The notes under the pieces: generated by a model
What the model saw: the letters and a program-made list of their open reading frames with translations, nothing else
Told to the model about the DNA's origin: nothing
The model's database searches: none
Program-made: the position numbers and the translations under genes
Assembly: GCA_046052145.1 (NCBI GenBank)
Contig: JBJOMW010000001.1
Span: forward strand, 496,001-560,000
Source of the DNA: Falsiroseomonas sp046052145
Lineage (GTDB): Bacteria; Pseudomonadota; Alphaproteobacteria; Acetobacterales; Acetobacteraceae
DNA length: 64,000 bases
Direction of reading: 5' to 3'
In this document: positions 49,606-56,695 of the stretch, piece after piece
How positions within the stretch are numbered: the first letter of the stretch is position 1
Layout of the letters: every line of letters begins with the position of its first letter

Positions 49606-50786
49606 CCAGTTCCACCCCGCTCGCCGGCCTCAACGTCGTCGAATTCACGCATATGGTGATGGGGCCTACGGCGGGGATGGTGCTGGCCGATCTCGGCGCT
49701 TCGGTGGTGAAGGTGGAGCCTGCGCCGGATGGGGACACGACGCGGCGCCTGACGGGATCGGGCACCGGCTTCTACGCCGCCTTCGGGCGCGGCCGGCGGA
49801 GCCTTGCGGTGGATATGAAGACGCCAGACGGCATGGCGCTGATGCAGCGGCTGGTCGCGCGCGCCGATGTGGTGGTCGAGAATTTCCGCCCCGGCGCGAT
49901 GGCGAAGCTCGGGCTCGGCTATGCGCAGCTGTCGGCCGCGCATCCGCGCCTGGTCTACTGCTCCTGCAAGGGCTTCCTGCCGGGCCCGTACGAGCACCGC
50001 ACGGCGCTGGACGAGGTGGTGCAGATGATGGGCGGGCTCGCCTACATGACCGGCCTTGAGGGCCGGCCGCTGCGTGCGGGCAGCAGCGTGATCGACATCA
50101 TGGGCGGCCTGTCCGCGGTGATCGGCATCCTCGCCGCGCTGAAGGAACGCGAGCGGACGGGGCTTGGCGGCGAAGTGCAGGCGGGGCTGTACGAGACAGT
50201 CGCGCTGCTGATGGCCCAGCACATGGCGCAAGCCGCGATCACCGGCAGCGCGCCGCCGCCCATGTCGGTGCGGACGCCGGCCTGGCCGGTCTATGACGTC
50301 TTCGACACCGCCGATGGCGGGCAGGTCTTCGTCGGCGTCGTCACCGACACGCAATGGCCGGCCTTCTGCGAGGCTTTCGGTCTGCAGGATCTCGCGGCCG
50401 ATGCGACGCTCGCCACCAAGCAGCAGCGCGTGAAGGAACGCGCCCGCACCCTGCCGCGCATCGCCGCCGTGCTGAAGGGCTGGAGCAAGGCTGATCTCAT
50501 GGCGAAGTGCGAGGCGCTCGGCCTGCCCTTCGCGCCGATCGGCAGGCCGGCCGATCTGTTCGACGACCCGCATCTGAATGGCTCGGGCGGTCTGGTGCCG
50601 CTGACGCTGCCCGATGGCCGCAGCGTTGCCTTGCCGGCGCTGCCAGTGAGCCTGGATGGCGCGCGGCCCGGCGGCGGCGGCGATCTGCGCCCGCCCGGCG
50701 CGGATGGCGCGGCGATCGCGGCGGAGCTTGGCTACACCGAGGCCGAGATCGCGGCGTTTCGGGCGCAGGGCGTGATCGCGGGGTGA
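49602..50786 (+). CDS. CaiB/BaiF CoA-transferase, second copy
   Basis: 394 residues. The N-terminus LNVVEFTHMVMGPTAGMVLADLG, catalytic aspartate in SSVIDIMGGLSAV, and end AELGYTEAEIAAFRAQGVI are typical of class III CoA-transferases. It is clearly not a recent copy of the gene at 20.1 kb. It acts with the SMP-30 lactonase encoded just upstream, substrate unknown. Confidence 0.9.
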   Translation: MTSSTPLAGLNVVEFTHMVMGPTAGMVLADLGASVVKVEPAPDGDTTRRLTGSGTGFYAAFGRGRRSLAVDMKTPDGMALMQRLVARADVVVENFRPGAMAKLGLGYAQLSAAHPRLVYCSCKGFLPGPYEHRTALDEVVQMMGGLAYMTGLEGRPLRAGSSVIDIMGGLSAVIGILAALKERERTGLGGEVQAGLYETVALLMAQHMAQAAITGSAPPPMSVRTPAWPVYDVFDTADGGQVFVGVVTDTQWPAFCEAFGLQDLAADATLATKQQRVKERARTLPRIAAVLKGWSKADLMAKCEALGLPFAPIGRPADLFDDPHLNGSGGLVPLTLPDGRSVALPALPVSLDGARPGGGGDLRPPGADGAAIAAELGYTEAEIAAFRAQGVIAG

Positions 50787-50846
50787 GGCGCCTTCCTCTC
50801 ACGCGATGCCAACTGATGTGGCAAGCGTGGCTCCCCCTCACCCGAA

Positions 50847-50872
50847 CCCTCTCCCCCCGAAGGGGGAGAGGG
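50847..50872. repeat. CTCTCCCCC palindrome
   Basis: A perfect 11-bp stem (CCCTCTCCCCC ... GGGGGAGAGGG) with a 4-base loop lies between the CaiB stop and the convergent stress-protein gene; a further GGGAGAGGGACAAG copy of the right arm follows it at 50881. It may act as a bidirectional terminator. Confidence 0.65.
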
Positions 50873-50911
50873 ACAAGGGCGGGAGAGGGACAAGCGAGCG
50901 CGAGACGATCT

Positions 50912-51748
50912 TCAGCGATGGATGAAGATGGGCATCCTGGCGTCGTGCAGCAGGCGGTCGGTCGTGCTGCCGATCAGCATCCGCACGAGGCCCGAGCCAC
51001 CGAAAGCGCCCATCACCAGTGCGCGTGCTTCCAGCGCCTCGGCTTCGGCCAGGATCAGCCCGGCCACGTCGCTGCCGACGCAGGGTAGGGGATCGGCCTG
51101 CACCCCGTGGCGCCGCAGGGATTCGCAGCCTTCTGCGGCCAGCGTCTCCGCGGCCTCGCGCGTGCGCGCCACGGCCGCGACGCGCACGGCCGATTCGCCC
51201 GCCAGCCCGAGCAGAGCGAACAGATGAAAGGCCTCCCGCGCGGGGGCGGAGCCGTCATAGGCGGCCAGGATCGGCCCCTCCGGCCGCAGGCGCGCATCGG
51301 GGGGCACAACCACCAGCGGGCGAGCGCCGTCGCGGAGCAGATCCTCGATCACGGGCGCGACGCCGGTTGCGTTCACCTCGCGCCCGATCGTGCTGTCGCG
51401 GCCGATCACGATCAGGTCATGCGTCGCGCCGGCCTGCACCAGCGCCGGCGCCGGCGCGTCCTCCAGCACCAGCTCGGTATAGGCGAGGCCGGCGGCGGCC
51501 TGCCGGCATTCGGCGAGCGCCGCGCGGGCTTCCTCCTCCGCCTGTTCGGTCAGCTTCGCATCGCGATGCGCTTTGAAGGCGGCGCCGCCGAGCGGCACGG
51601 CCTCATGCGAATTCTGCGTGTGCGGGCGGTCCAGCACGGCGGCGACGGTCAGCGCCGCGCCGGTGCGCCGCGCATGTGCGATGGCGGCGTCGCGCGCGAC
51701 GCGGGCGCCTGCGGTGTCGTCCAGGGCCAGCAGGATGCTGCGCAACAT
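50912..51748 (-). CDS. Universal stress protein, two UspA domains
   Basis: 278 residues made of two UspA domains (about 1-140 and 148-278). The ATP-type phosphate loop G-x2-G-x9-GS is seen in GAFGGSGLVRMLIGSTT near the end; the first domain has only a partial loop (GRDSTIGREV). Tandem Usp proteins respond to stress or starvation. The gene stands alone and is 77 bases from the MFS gene. Confidence 0.9.
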   Translation of the reverse strand: MLRSILLALDDTAGARVARDAAIAHARRTGAALTVAAVLDRPHTQNSHEAVPLGGAAFKAHRDAKLTEQAEEEARAALAECRQAAAGLAYTELVLEDAPAPALVQAGATHDLIVIGRDSTIGREVNATGVAPVIEDLLRDGARPLVVVPPDARLRPEGPILAAYDGSAPAREAFHLFALLGLAGESAVRVAAVARTREAAETLAAEGCESLRRHGVQADPLPCVGSDVAGLILAEAEALEARALVMGAFGGSGLVRMLIGSTTDRLLHDARMPIFIHR

Positions 51749-51826
51749 GCCTTGTCCTCCTGCGGGGCAGCCTAGCGATACATACGCGCCGGTGGAATCG
51801 CCGTGTATCGCCGTGTCGGCCGCAGC

Positions 51827-53044
51827 TTACCTGCGTCGTTGCAGAATCAGAAAGCCCGTGACGCAGAGGATCAGCGCGGCCGCGAAGGTCAGCAGCGCCG
51901 CGGCAATGCCGCCCCAACCCGCCATCAGCCCCGACAGGCTCTGCAGCACCGCGGCCCCGAGGAAGAAGGAGAGGTTTGCCGCCGATAGCGCCCGCCCCGC
52001 CTGGTCTGGCGGCACCGCCGCGCGCACCAGCGAGAAGGCGAGTACCTGGAAAGAAATGATCAACCCGAAGCCGATCAGCAGCATCAGATCCCAGGTGGGC
52101 GGCATGGCCGACACGCCGAAAGCAACCGAAGCCGGGCCGCCCGGTCCGCCCGCCACCAGCAGCAGGATTAGCGCCGCCGCGGCCAGATGGCTGCCCGCCA
52201 GCAGCGCCGTCGCGCGGCCGAAGCGGCGCAGCACCGTGCCGGCCAGCGCCGGGCCGATAGTGAAGGCGACCGTCGCGGCGAGCAGGATGTTGCCGGCCTC
52301 GACCCGCGGCAGGCCCTTTGCCTCCATCAGCCAGGGCCCGCCCCAGAGCCCGCGCAGGCCGAGCACGGCGGCGAAGGAGGCGAAGATCAGCACCATCACC
52401 GCGCGCAGTTGCGGCTGCCAGGCCATCGCCACGACGTCCCGGCAATCGCCGAGCAACCCGCGGGAGGGGCGCGGCTCCGGCCGTTCGGCGGGGACGAGGG
52501 CGGCGACCAGAACAAAGGCCAGCGCGGCGAGCCCGGCGGAGGCCCAGTAGCCGGCGCGCCAATCCGTCGCCTCGATCAGCAGCGCGAGGGGGCTGGCCGA
52601 CAGCAGCATGCCGGTGTTGCCGACGGCCTGGATGATGCCCGACCAGGTCGCGAAGCGCGGCGCCGACAAGGCGCGCGCGGCGAAGGTGATGGGGCACATC
52701 AGCATCCCCGAGCAGCCCGCGCCGAGGACCACCTGCGCCAGCAGCATGGACCAGGGCCCGGTCGCGACCGCGCCGAGCATCGCCCCGCCACCCGCAACCG
52801 TCAGCAGGCAGAGCGAGACGCGCTTCACCCCGTACCGGTCGAGCGCGATGCCGACCGGGATCATCACAGCGGCGAAGGCCAGCGGGAAGATACCGGTTAG
52901 CTGCGCCAGCGCCTCCGCGCCGATGCCGAGATCGCGCGTCAGCACATCCGCGGCGATGGCGGGGATGGTGCGGACCGCGTTGGAGAAGACATGGCCGAGG
53001 CAGAGGACGAGGATCGGCAGCGCAACGGCGGCGGCAGCGGTCAT
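51827..53044 (-). CDS. Major facilitator superfamily transporter
   Basis: 405 residues with 12 predicted membrane helices. The loop after helix 2 reads GIALDRYGVKRVSL, the MFS DRxGRR motif. It resembles the cyanate/nitrate (CynX/NarK-like) group by the block VSRDLGIGAEALAQLTGIFPLAFA at helix 2, but the substrate is not assignable. The nearby D-lactate-type dehydrogenase gene lies upstream, separated by a palindrome. Confidence 0.85.
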   Translation of the reverse strand: MTAAAAVALPILVLCLGHVFSNAVRTIPAIAADVLTRDLGIGAEALAQLTGIFPLAFAAVMIPVGIALDRYGVKRVSLCLLTVAGGGAMLGAVATGPWSMLLAQVVLGAGCSGMLMCPITFAARALSAPRFATWSGIIQAVGNTGMLLSASPLALLIEATDWRAGYWASAGLAALAFVLVAALVPAERPEPRPSRGLLGDCRDVVAMAWQPQLRAVMVLIFASFAAVLGLRGLWGGPWLMEAKGLPRVEAGNILLAATVAFTIGPALAGTVLRRFGRATALLAGSHLAAAALILLLVAGGPGGPASVAFGVSAMPPTWDLMLLIGFGLIISFQVLAFSLVRAAVPPDQAGRALSAANLSFFLGAAVLQSLSGLMAGWGGIAAALLTFAAALILCVTGFLILQRRR

Positions 53045-53074
53045 GGCGCGCAGCGCCTCATCCGCTCCGCGTAC

Positions 53075-53100
53075 TCCCTCCCCCGCCAGCGGGGGAGGGA
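53075..53100. repeat. CTCCCCC palindrome
   Basis: A perfect 12-bp stem (TCCCTCCCCCGC, two bases CA, GCGGGGGAGGGA) in the 88-base gap between the flavoprotein gene (upstream on this strand) and the MFS gene. It is the third CTC(T)CCC-type palindrome in the window and could terminate the flavoprotein transcript. Confidence 0.65.
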
Positions 53101-53132
53101 ACGCACTCTGTGCGAGCAGGTGGCGACGGCGT

Positions 53133-54527
53133 TCAATTCCTAAAGATCTTGCCGGGGTTCATGATGCCCTTGGGGTCCAGCGCCTGCTTCAAGCTGCGCA
53201 TCACCGCCAGCGCTTCCGGCCCGTGCTCGCGCTCCAGGAATTCGCGCTTGCCGAGGCCGATGCCATGCTCGCCCGAACAGGTGCCGCCGAGCGCAAGGCC
53301 GCGTTCGACGATGCGCCGGTCCATGTCCCAGGCGCGCTCCAGACCCTGCGGGTCGGCCGGATCGTAGAGCACCATCTGGTGGAAATTGCCGTCGCCGACA
53401 TGGCCGACGATGCAGGTCGGATGGCCGAGCGACTGCGCTTCCTGCTTCGCGCCGACGAGTGCTTCCGCCAGGCGCGAGATCGGCACGCAGACATCGGTGG
53501 TCAGCGCCTTCCAGCCGGGCTTGCTGGCCACGCCCGCCCAGTAGCTGTCATGCCGCGCCTTCCAGAGCTTCGCGCGCTCAGCCGGGTCGGTGGCCCATTG
53601 GAAGCCGCTCGAGCCATGGCCGGCGGTGATCGCCTCTACCATCTCGGCCTGTTCCTGCACGCCGGCCGCGCTGCCGTGGAATTCCAGGAACAGCGTGGTC
53701 TTCGCCACATAGCCTTCGAGCTTCGAATAGGCGATCGCGGCGGCCATCATGTCGTCGTCCAGCAGCTCGATCCGCGCGACGGGGATGCCCATCTGCATCA
53801 CCTCGATCACGGATTGCACGGCGCTTTCCAACGCGTCGAACTGCACCACGGCGACGCTGGTCGCCTCCGGGATGCCGTGCAGGCGCAGCCGCACCCGGGT
53901 GACGACGCCGAGCGTGCCTTCGCTGCCGATGAACAGGCGCGTCAGGTCATAGCCATTCGAGGCTTTTCGCGTCCGGCCGCCGGTCTCGATCACGCGGCCA
54001 TCGGCCAGCACGACCTCGAGGCCCAGCACATTCTCCCGGATCGTGCCGTAGCGGACGGCATTGGTGCCGGAGGCGCGCGTGGCGACCATGCCGCCCAGCG
54101 TGCAATGGCTGCCCGGGTCCACCGGGAAGAACATGCCCTGGTCGCGCAGATGCTCGTTCAGCTGCTGGCGCGTCACACCGGGCTCGACCAGGCAGTCCAT
54201 GTCCTCGGCATTCACTTCGAGGATGCGGGTCATGCGCGAGAGGTCGAGGCTGAGGCCCTGCCGTACCGGGTTCACATGCCCTTCGAGGGAGGTGCCCGCG
54301 CCGAAGGGCACCACCGGCACCTCATGGCGGTGGCAGAGCGAAAGAAGCTGCGCGACTTCCTCCTTCGTTTCCACGAAGGCCACCGCGTCTGGCAGGGTGG
54401 GGGGGGAGCTGTCCTCGCCGCGGCTGTGCTGTTCGCGCACCGTTGCGTTGGTGGACAGGCGCTCCCCGAGCAGGCCTTGCGCGGCGGCGATGACGGCATC
54501 CACCGGGCGGGGGCTGATCGTGTTCAT
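53133..54527 (-). CDS. FAD-binding oxidoreductase, D-lactate dehydrogenase (cytochrome)/GlcD type
   Basis: 464 residues. The FAD domain shows PVVPFGAGTSLEGH and PGSHCTLGGMVATRASGTNAV; the substrate domain ends with GTCSGEHGIGLGKREFL, which holds the conserved metal-binding histidine. This pattern is that of D-lactate dehydrogenases and close 2-hydroxyacid oxidases, single-subunit relatives of GlcD. It is divergent from an aldolase gene with an 8-bp dyad in the gap. Confidence 0.9.
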   Translation of the reverse strand: MNTISPRPVDAVIAAAQGLLGERLSTNATVREQHSRGEDSSPPTLPDAVAFVETKEEVAQLLSLCHRHEVPVVPFGAGTSLEGHVNPVRQGLSLDLSRMTRILEVNAEDMDCLVEPGVTRQQLNEHLRDQGMFFPVDPGSHCTLGGMVATRASGTNAVRYGTIRENVLGLEVVLADGRVIETGGRTRKASNGYDLTRLFIGSEGTLGVVTRVRLRLHGIPEATSVAVVQFDALESAVQSVIEVMQMGIPVARIELLDDDMMAAAIAYSKLEGYVAKTTLFLEFHGSAAGVQEQAEMVEAITAGHGSSGFQWATDPAERAKLWKARHDSYWAGVASKPGWKALTTDVCVPISRLAEALVGAKQEAQSLGHPTCIVGHVGDGNFHQMVLYDPADPQGLERAWDMDRRIVERGLALGGTCSGEHGIGLGKREFLEREHGPEALAVMRSLKQALDPKGIMNPGKIFRN

Positions 54528-54635
54528 GCGCGTCTCCTCACTCAGCCGATAGAGCTACGCTGCTTCGCCGCCCCCGTCACCGGGGTCCGGGTCGCGGGGC
54601 TAGGGGCCGCGGCAGGCCATGGAAAGCGCCGGGGG

Positions 54636-54661
54636 GCGTGTTCCGCTTCCGGCGAACACGC
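54636..54661. promoter_or_regulatory. Dyad GCGTGTTC-N10-GAACACGC, candidate operator
   Basis: A perfect inverted repeat with 8-bp arms lies 44 bases before the aldolase ATG and 108 bases before the divergent flavoprotein gene. The form fits a dimeric regulator site. No regulator gene lies beside it, so its binder is unknown. Confidence 0.4.
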
Positions 54662-54705
54662 GGTAGCGTCGCCAGACCCGCATGATGCGAAGGGAAGGGA
54701 ACGCA

Positions 54706-55461
54706 ATGGCGAACGGCGTGAAGGCGGCCTGGGCGGCCGGCAAGCCTGTGGTGAATGGATGGCTGGCCATCCCCTCGGGCTTCAGCGCGGAGGTCATGGC
54801 GCAGGCCGGCTTCGACAGCCTGACCGTGGACATCCAGCATGGCGTGCAGGACTACCAGTCCATGGTCGCCTGCTTCCAGGGCATGCAGCCGCATGGCGTG
54901 ACGCCGATGGTCCGCGTGCCGTGGAACGAGCCGGGCATCATCGGCAAGGTGCTGGATGGCGGTGCCAAGGGCGTTATTTGCCCGATGGTCAACACCGAGG
55001 CCGAGGCCCGCGCGCTGGTCTCTGCCTGCCGCTATCCCCCGAAGGGCACGCGGAGCTTCGGCCCGATACGCTCCGGCATCTATGGCGCGGCCGCGGACAC
55101 CAATGCGGCGAATGACGATGTGCTGGTCATCCCGATGATCGAGACCAAGACCGCGCTCGAGAACCTAGAAGCCATCGTCAGCGTCCCGGGCGTGGACGCC
55201 GTCTATATCGGCCCGTCCGACCTTTCGCTGTCGCTCGGGATGGCGCCGCTGCAGGACCGGCAGGAGCCGGAGTTCCTGAAGATCATCGACCACATCCGCA
55301 CGACGGCGGCGAAGCACGGCGTGAAGACGGGCATCCACACCATGTCCGGCGCCTATTCGAAGCAGATGTTCGAGCGCGGCTTCAACCTGGCGACGATCAT
55401 GAACGACAGCGGCCTGATGCTGACCGCCGCCCGCGCCCAGGTGGGCGTGGCGCGAGGCTGA
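54706..55461 (+). CDS. HpcH/HpaI-family aldolase
   Basis: 251 residues from MANGVKAAW. Typical blocks are SLTVDIQHGVQDYQ (His base), PMVRVPWNEPGIIGKVLDGGAKGVI (arginine and metal site), IPMIETKTALENL (metal ligand Glu) and VYIGPSDLSLSLG. These aldolases split 4-hydroxy-2-oxo acids into pyruvate (or glyoxylate) and an aldehyde. Ribosome site GAAGGGAAGGG precedes it. Faces the flavoprotein, which could oxidise a related hydroxy acid. Confidence 0.9.
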   Translation: MANGVKAAWAAGKPVVNGWLAIPSGFSAEVMAQAGFDSLTVDIQHGVQDYQSMVACFQGMQPHGVTPMVRVPWNEPGIIGKVLDGGAKGVICPMVNTEAEARALVSACRYPPKGTRSFGPIRSGIYGAAADTNAANDDVLVIPMIETKTALENLEAIVSVPGVDAVYIGPSDLSLSLGMAPLQDRQEPEFLKIIDHIRTTAAKHGVKTGIHTMSGAYSKQMFERGFNLATIMNDSGLMLTAARAQVGVARG

Positions 55462-55470
55462 AGCGTGGTT

Positions 55471-55495
55471 CCGGGCGCGGCAGGGCCGCGCCCGG
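55471..55495. terminator. 11-bp GC hairpin between convergent genes
   Basis: A perfect stem (CCGGGCGCGGC, loop AGG, GCCGCGCCCGG) begins 10 bases after the aldolase stop and ends 7 bases before the nitrile hydratase alpha stop. Likely bidirectional terminator; there is no T-run. Confidence 0.6.
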
Positions 55496-55501
55496 CATCC
55501 C

Positions 55502-56086
55502 TTATCCGACCTGCGGCAGCGCGACGCCCACCAGCGCGTCGCGCGTGACGATCGCGGCCAGCTGTGCCGCGTCCCAGCCTTCGGTGCCCTTGGGCCGCTG
55601 GGGCAGCACCAGCCACCGGTAATCCGCCGTGCTGTCCACCACGCGAAGCTCGACCGTGTCGGGCAGCACCGTGCCCCATTCCGCCAGAACGCCGCGCGGG
55701 TCGCGCACCGCCCGCGCGCGATAGGCCGCGGATTTGTACCAGTGCGGCGGATAGCCCAGCACTGCGCGCGGATAGCAGGAACAGAGCGTGCAGACGACGA
55801 GGTGGTGGACCGTCTCCGTATCCTCCAGCGCGCCGAGCGGTGGCATGCCGGCCATGGAGACCCCCTCGGCCTCCGCAGCCGCGCTGCCATCGGACAGCAG
55901 CAGCGCGCGATAGGCGGGGTCGGTCCAGGCGCGGGCAACCATGCGCGCGCCGATCTCGGGGCTGGCGCGATCGGTGCGCGCGATGCGGTCCTGGATTTCC
56001 TCTTCCGTCACCACGCCGCGCGCCTTCAGCGCGGCGACGAAGCGCTCCAGCAGGGCGACGCTTTCGGCCTTGGGCGGGGCGGCCAT
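55502..56086 (-). CDS. nthA: Nitrile hydratase alpha subunit, cobalt type (or thiocyanate hydrolase gamma)
   Basis: 194 residues, close to usual alpha length. The metal-binding loop VCTLCSC (Cys99, Thr100, Cys102, Ser103, Cys104) has Thr, the mark of cobalt enzymes; the cysteines become sulfenic and sulfinic acids. The block GYPPHWYKSAAYRARAVRDPR is typical. It hydrates nitriles to amides, or in the sister enzyme thiocyanate to carbonyl sulfide and ammonia. It is the last of three minus-strand genes; the other two encode the halves of the beta subunit. No amidase gene is visible here. Confidence 0.85.
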   Translation of the reverse strand: MAAPPKAESVALLERFVAALKARGVVTEEEIQDRIARTDRASPEIGARMVARAWTDPAYRALLLSDGSAAAEAEGVSMAGMPPLGALEDTETVHHLVVCTLCSCYPRAVLGYPPHWYKSAAYRARAVRDPRGVLAEWGTVLPDTVELRVVDSTADYRWLVLPQRPKGTEGWDAAQLAAIVTRDALVGVALPQVG

Positions 56087-56088
56087 GG

Positions 56089-56373
56089 TCAGGCGGCCTC
56101 CAGCCAGTGTTCGAAGATCTCGACCAGCAGCGTGTCGCCGGCCTGGCCTTCCTGGAACAGCGCCGGCTGCTCGAAGCGGACATGATAGAGCGGCACCCGC
56201 GCGGCCGGCCGGCCGAAGGCCAGGTCCTCGGGGTTCGGGAAGGCGCCGAGTGGGCGTTCCACCACGCCGGGACGGCCGCGCAGATAATGCGGCGTGCGGA
56301 TGTGGCAGGGGCCGCGCAGTTCGGGGAAATCGCGCTTCACGCGGATCGCATCGCCGGGCTGAAAGCGCATCAT
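56089..56373 (-). CDS. Nitrile hydratase beta C-terminal half (SH3-like), ScnA-like
   Basis: 94 residues. It begins MMRFQPGDAIRVKRDFPE and contains HIRTPHYLRGRPGVVER, the arginines that bind the oxidised cysteines in nitrile hydratase beta, then VPLYHVRFEQPALF. It equals the C-terminal barrel of an intact beta subunit. The gene precedes nthA by 2 bases and overlaps the N-half gene by 4 bases (ATGA). In thiocyanate hydrolase the same split exists, with the gene order N-half, C-half, alpha-like. Confidence 0.85.
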   Translation of the reverse strand: MMRFQPGDAIRVKRDFPELRGPCHIRTPHYLRGRPGVVERPLGAFPNPEDLAFGRPAARVPLYHVRFEQPALFQEGQAGDTLLVEIFEHWLEAA

Positions 56374-56663
56374 GTGAGGTCCTCCGCCGCGATCACGCCC
56401 TTCGCCACCATGTTCGCCGAGATCGAGCGCAGCCAGCGCTCGTAATAGCCGAGCGCATGGTACTCGGCCTCCGGCAGGGCCTCGATCCCCCGGCGCAGCT
56501 CGTCCACGCGCATCAGGCCCTTGGCGGCCAGCAGCTGGCGCAGCGCATCCACGCGCTTGCCGAAGGGATCGGGCGGCGCTTCGTCATCGGGTTCGACCGG
56601 CGTGCAGCGGAAGCGCGCGGCGCCGCCAAGGTCATGGGTGGGGGCGGGGGGCGTCTGGTCCAT
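56370..56663 (-). CDS. Nitrile hydratase beta N-terminal half (ScnB-like or accessory protein)
   Basis: 97 residues from MDQTPPAPTHDLGG. HDLGG and the helical end LGYYERWLRSISANMVAKGVI match the N-terminal half of nitrile hydratase beta; a short unrelated segment (about 20-35) sits between. The alternative is the p14K-type activator needed for cobalt insertion, which is related to this half; the AKGVI ending favours the true subunit. First gene of the three-gene unit, 32 bases downstream of the repeat-protein gene stop. Confidence 0.75.
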   Translation of the reverse strand: MDQTPPAPTHDLGGAARFRCTPVEPDDEAPPDPFGKRVDALRQLLAAKGLMRVDELRRGIEALPEAEYHALGYYERWLRSISANMVAKGVIAAEDLT

Positions 56664-56695
56664 GGCGGGGAGGCTACGCCGCCTGTCCCCGCCGC

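Noticed and set aside
55502..56663. Frameshift as the cause of the split nitrile hydratase beta subunit
   Set aside because: Each half has its own start, and the halves overlap as ATGA, not as a broken frame; the order matches natural three-part enzymes.
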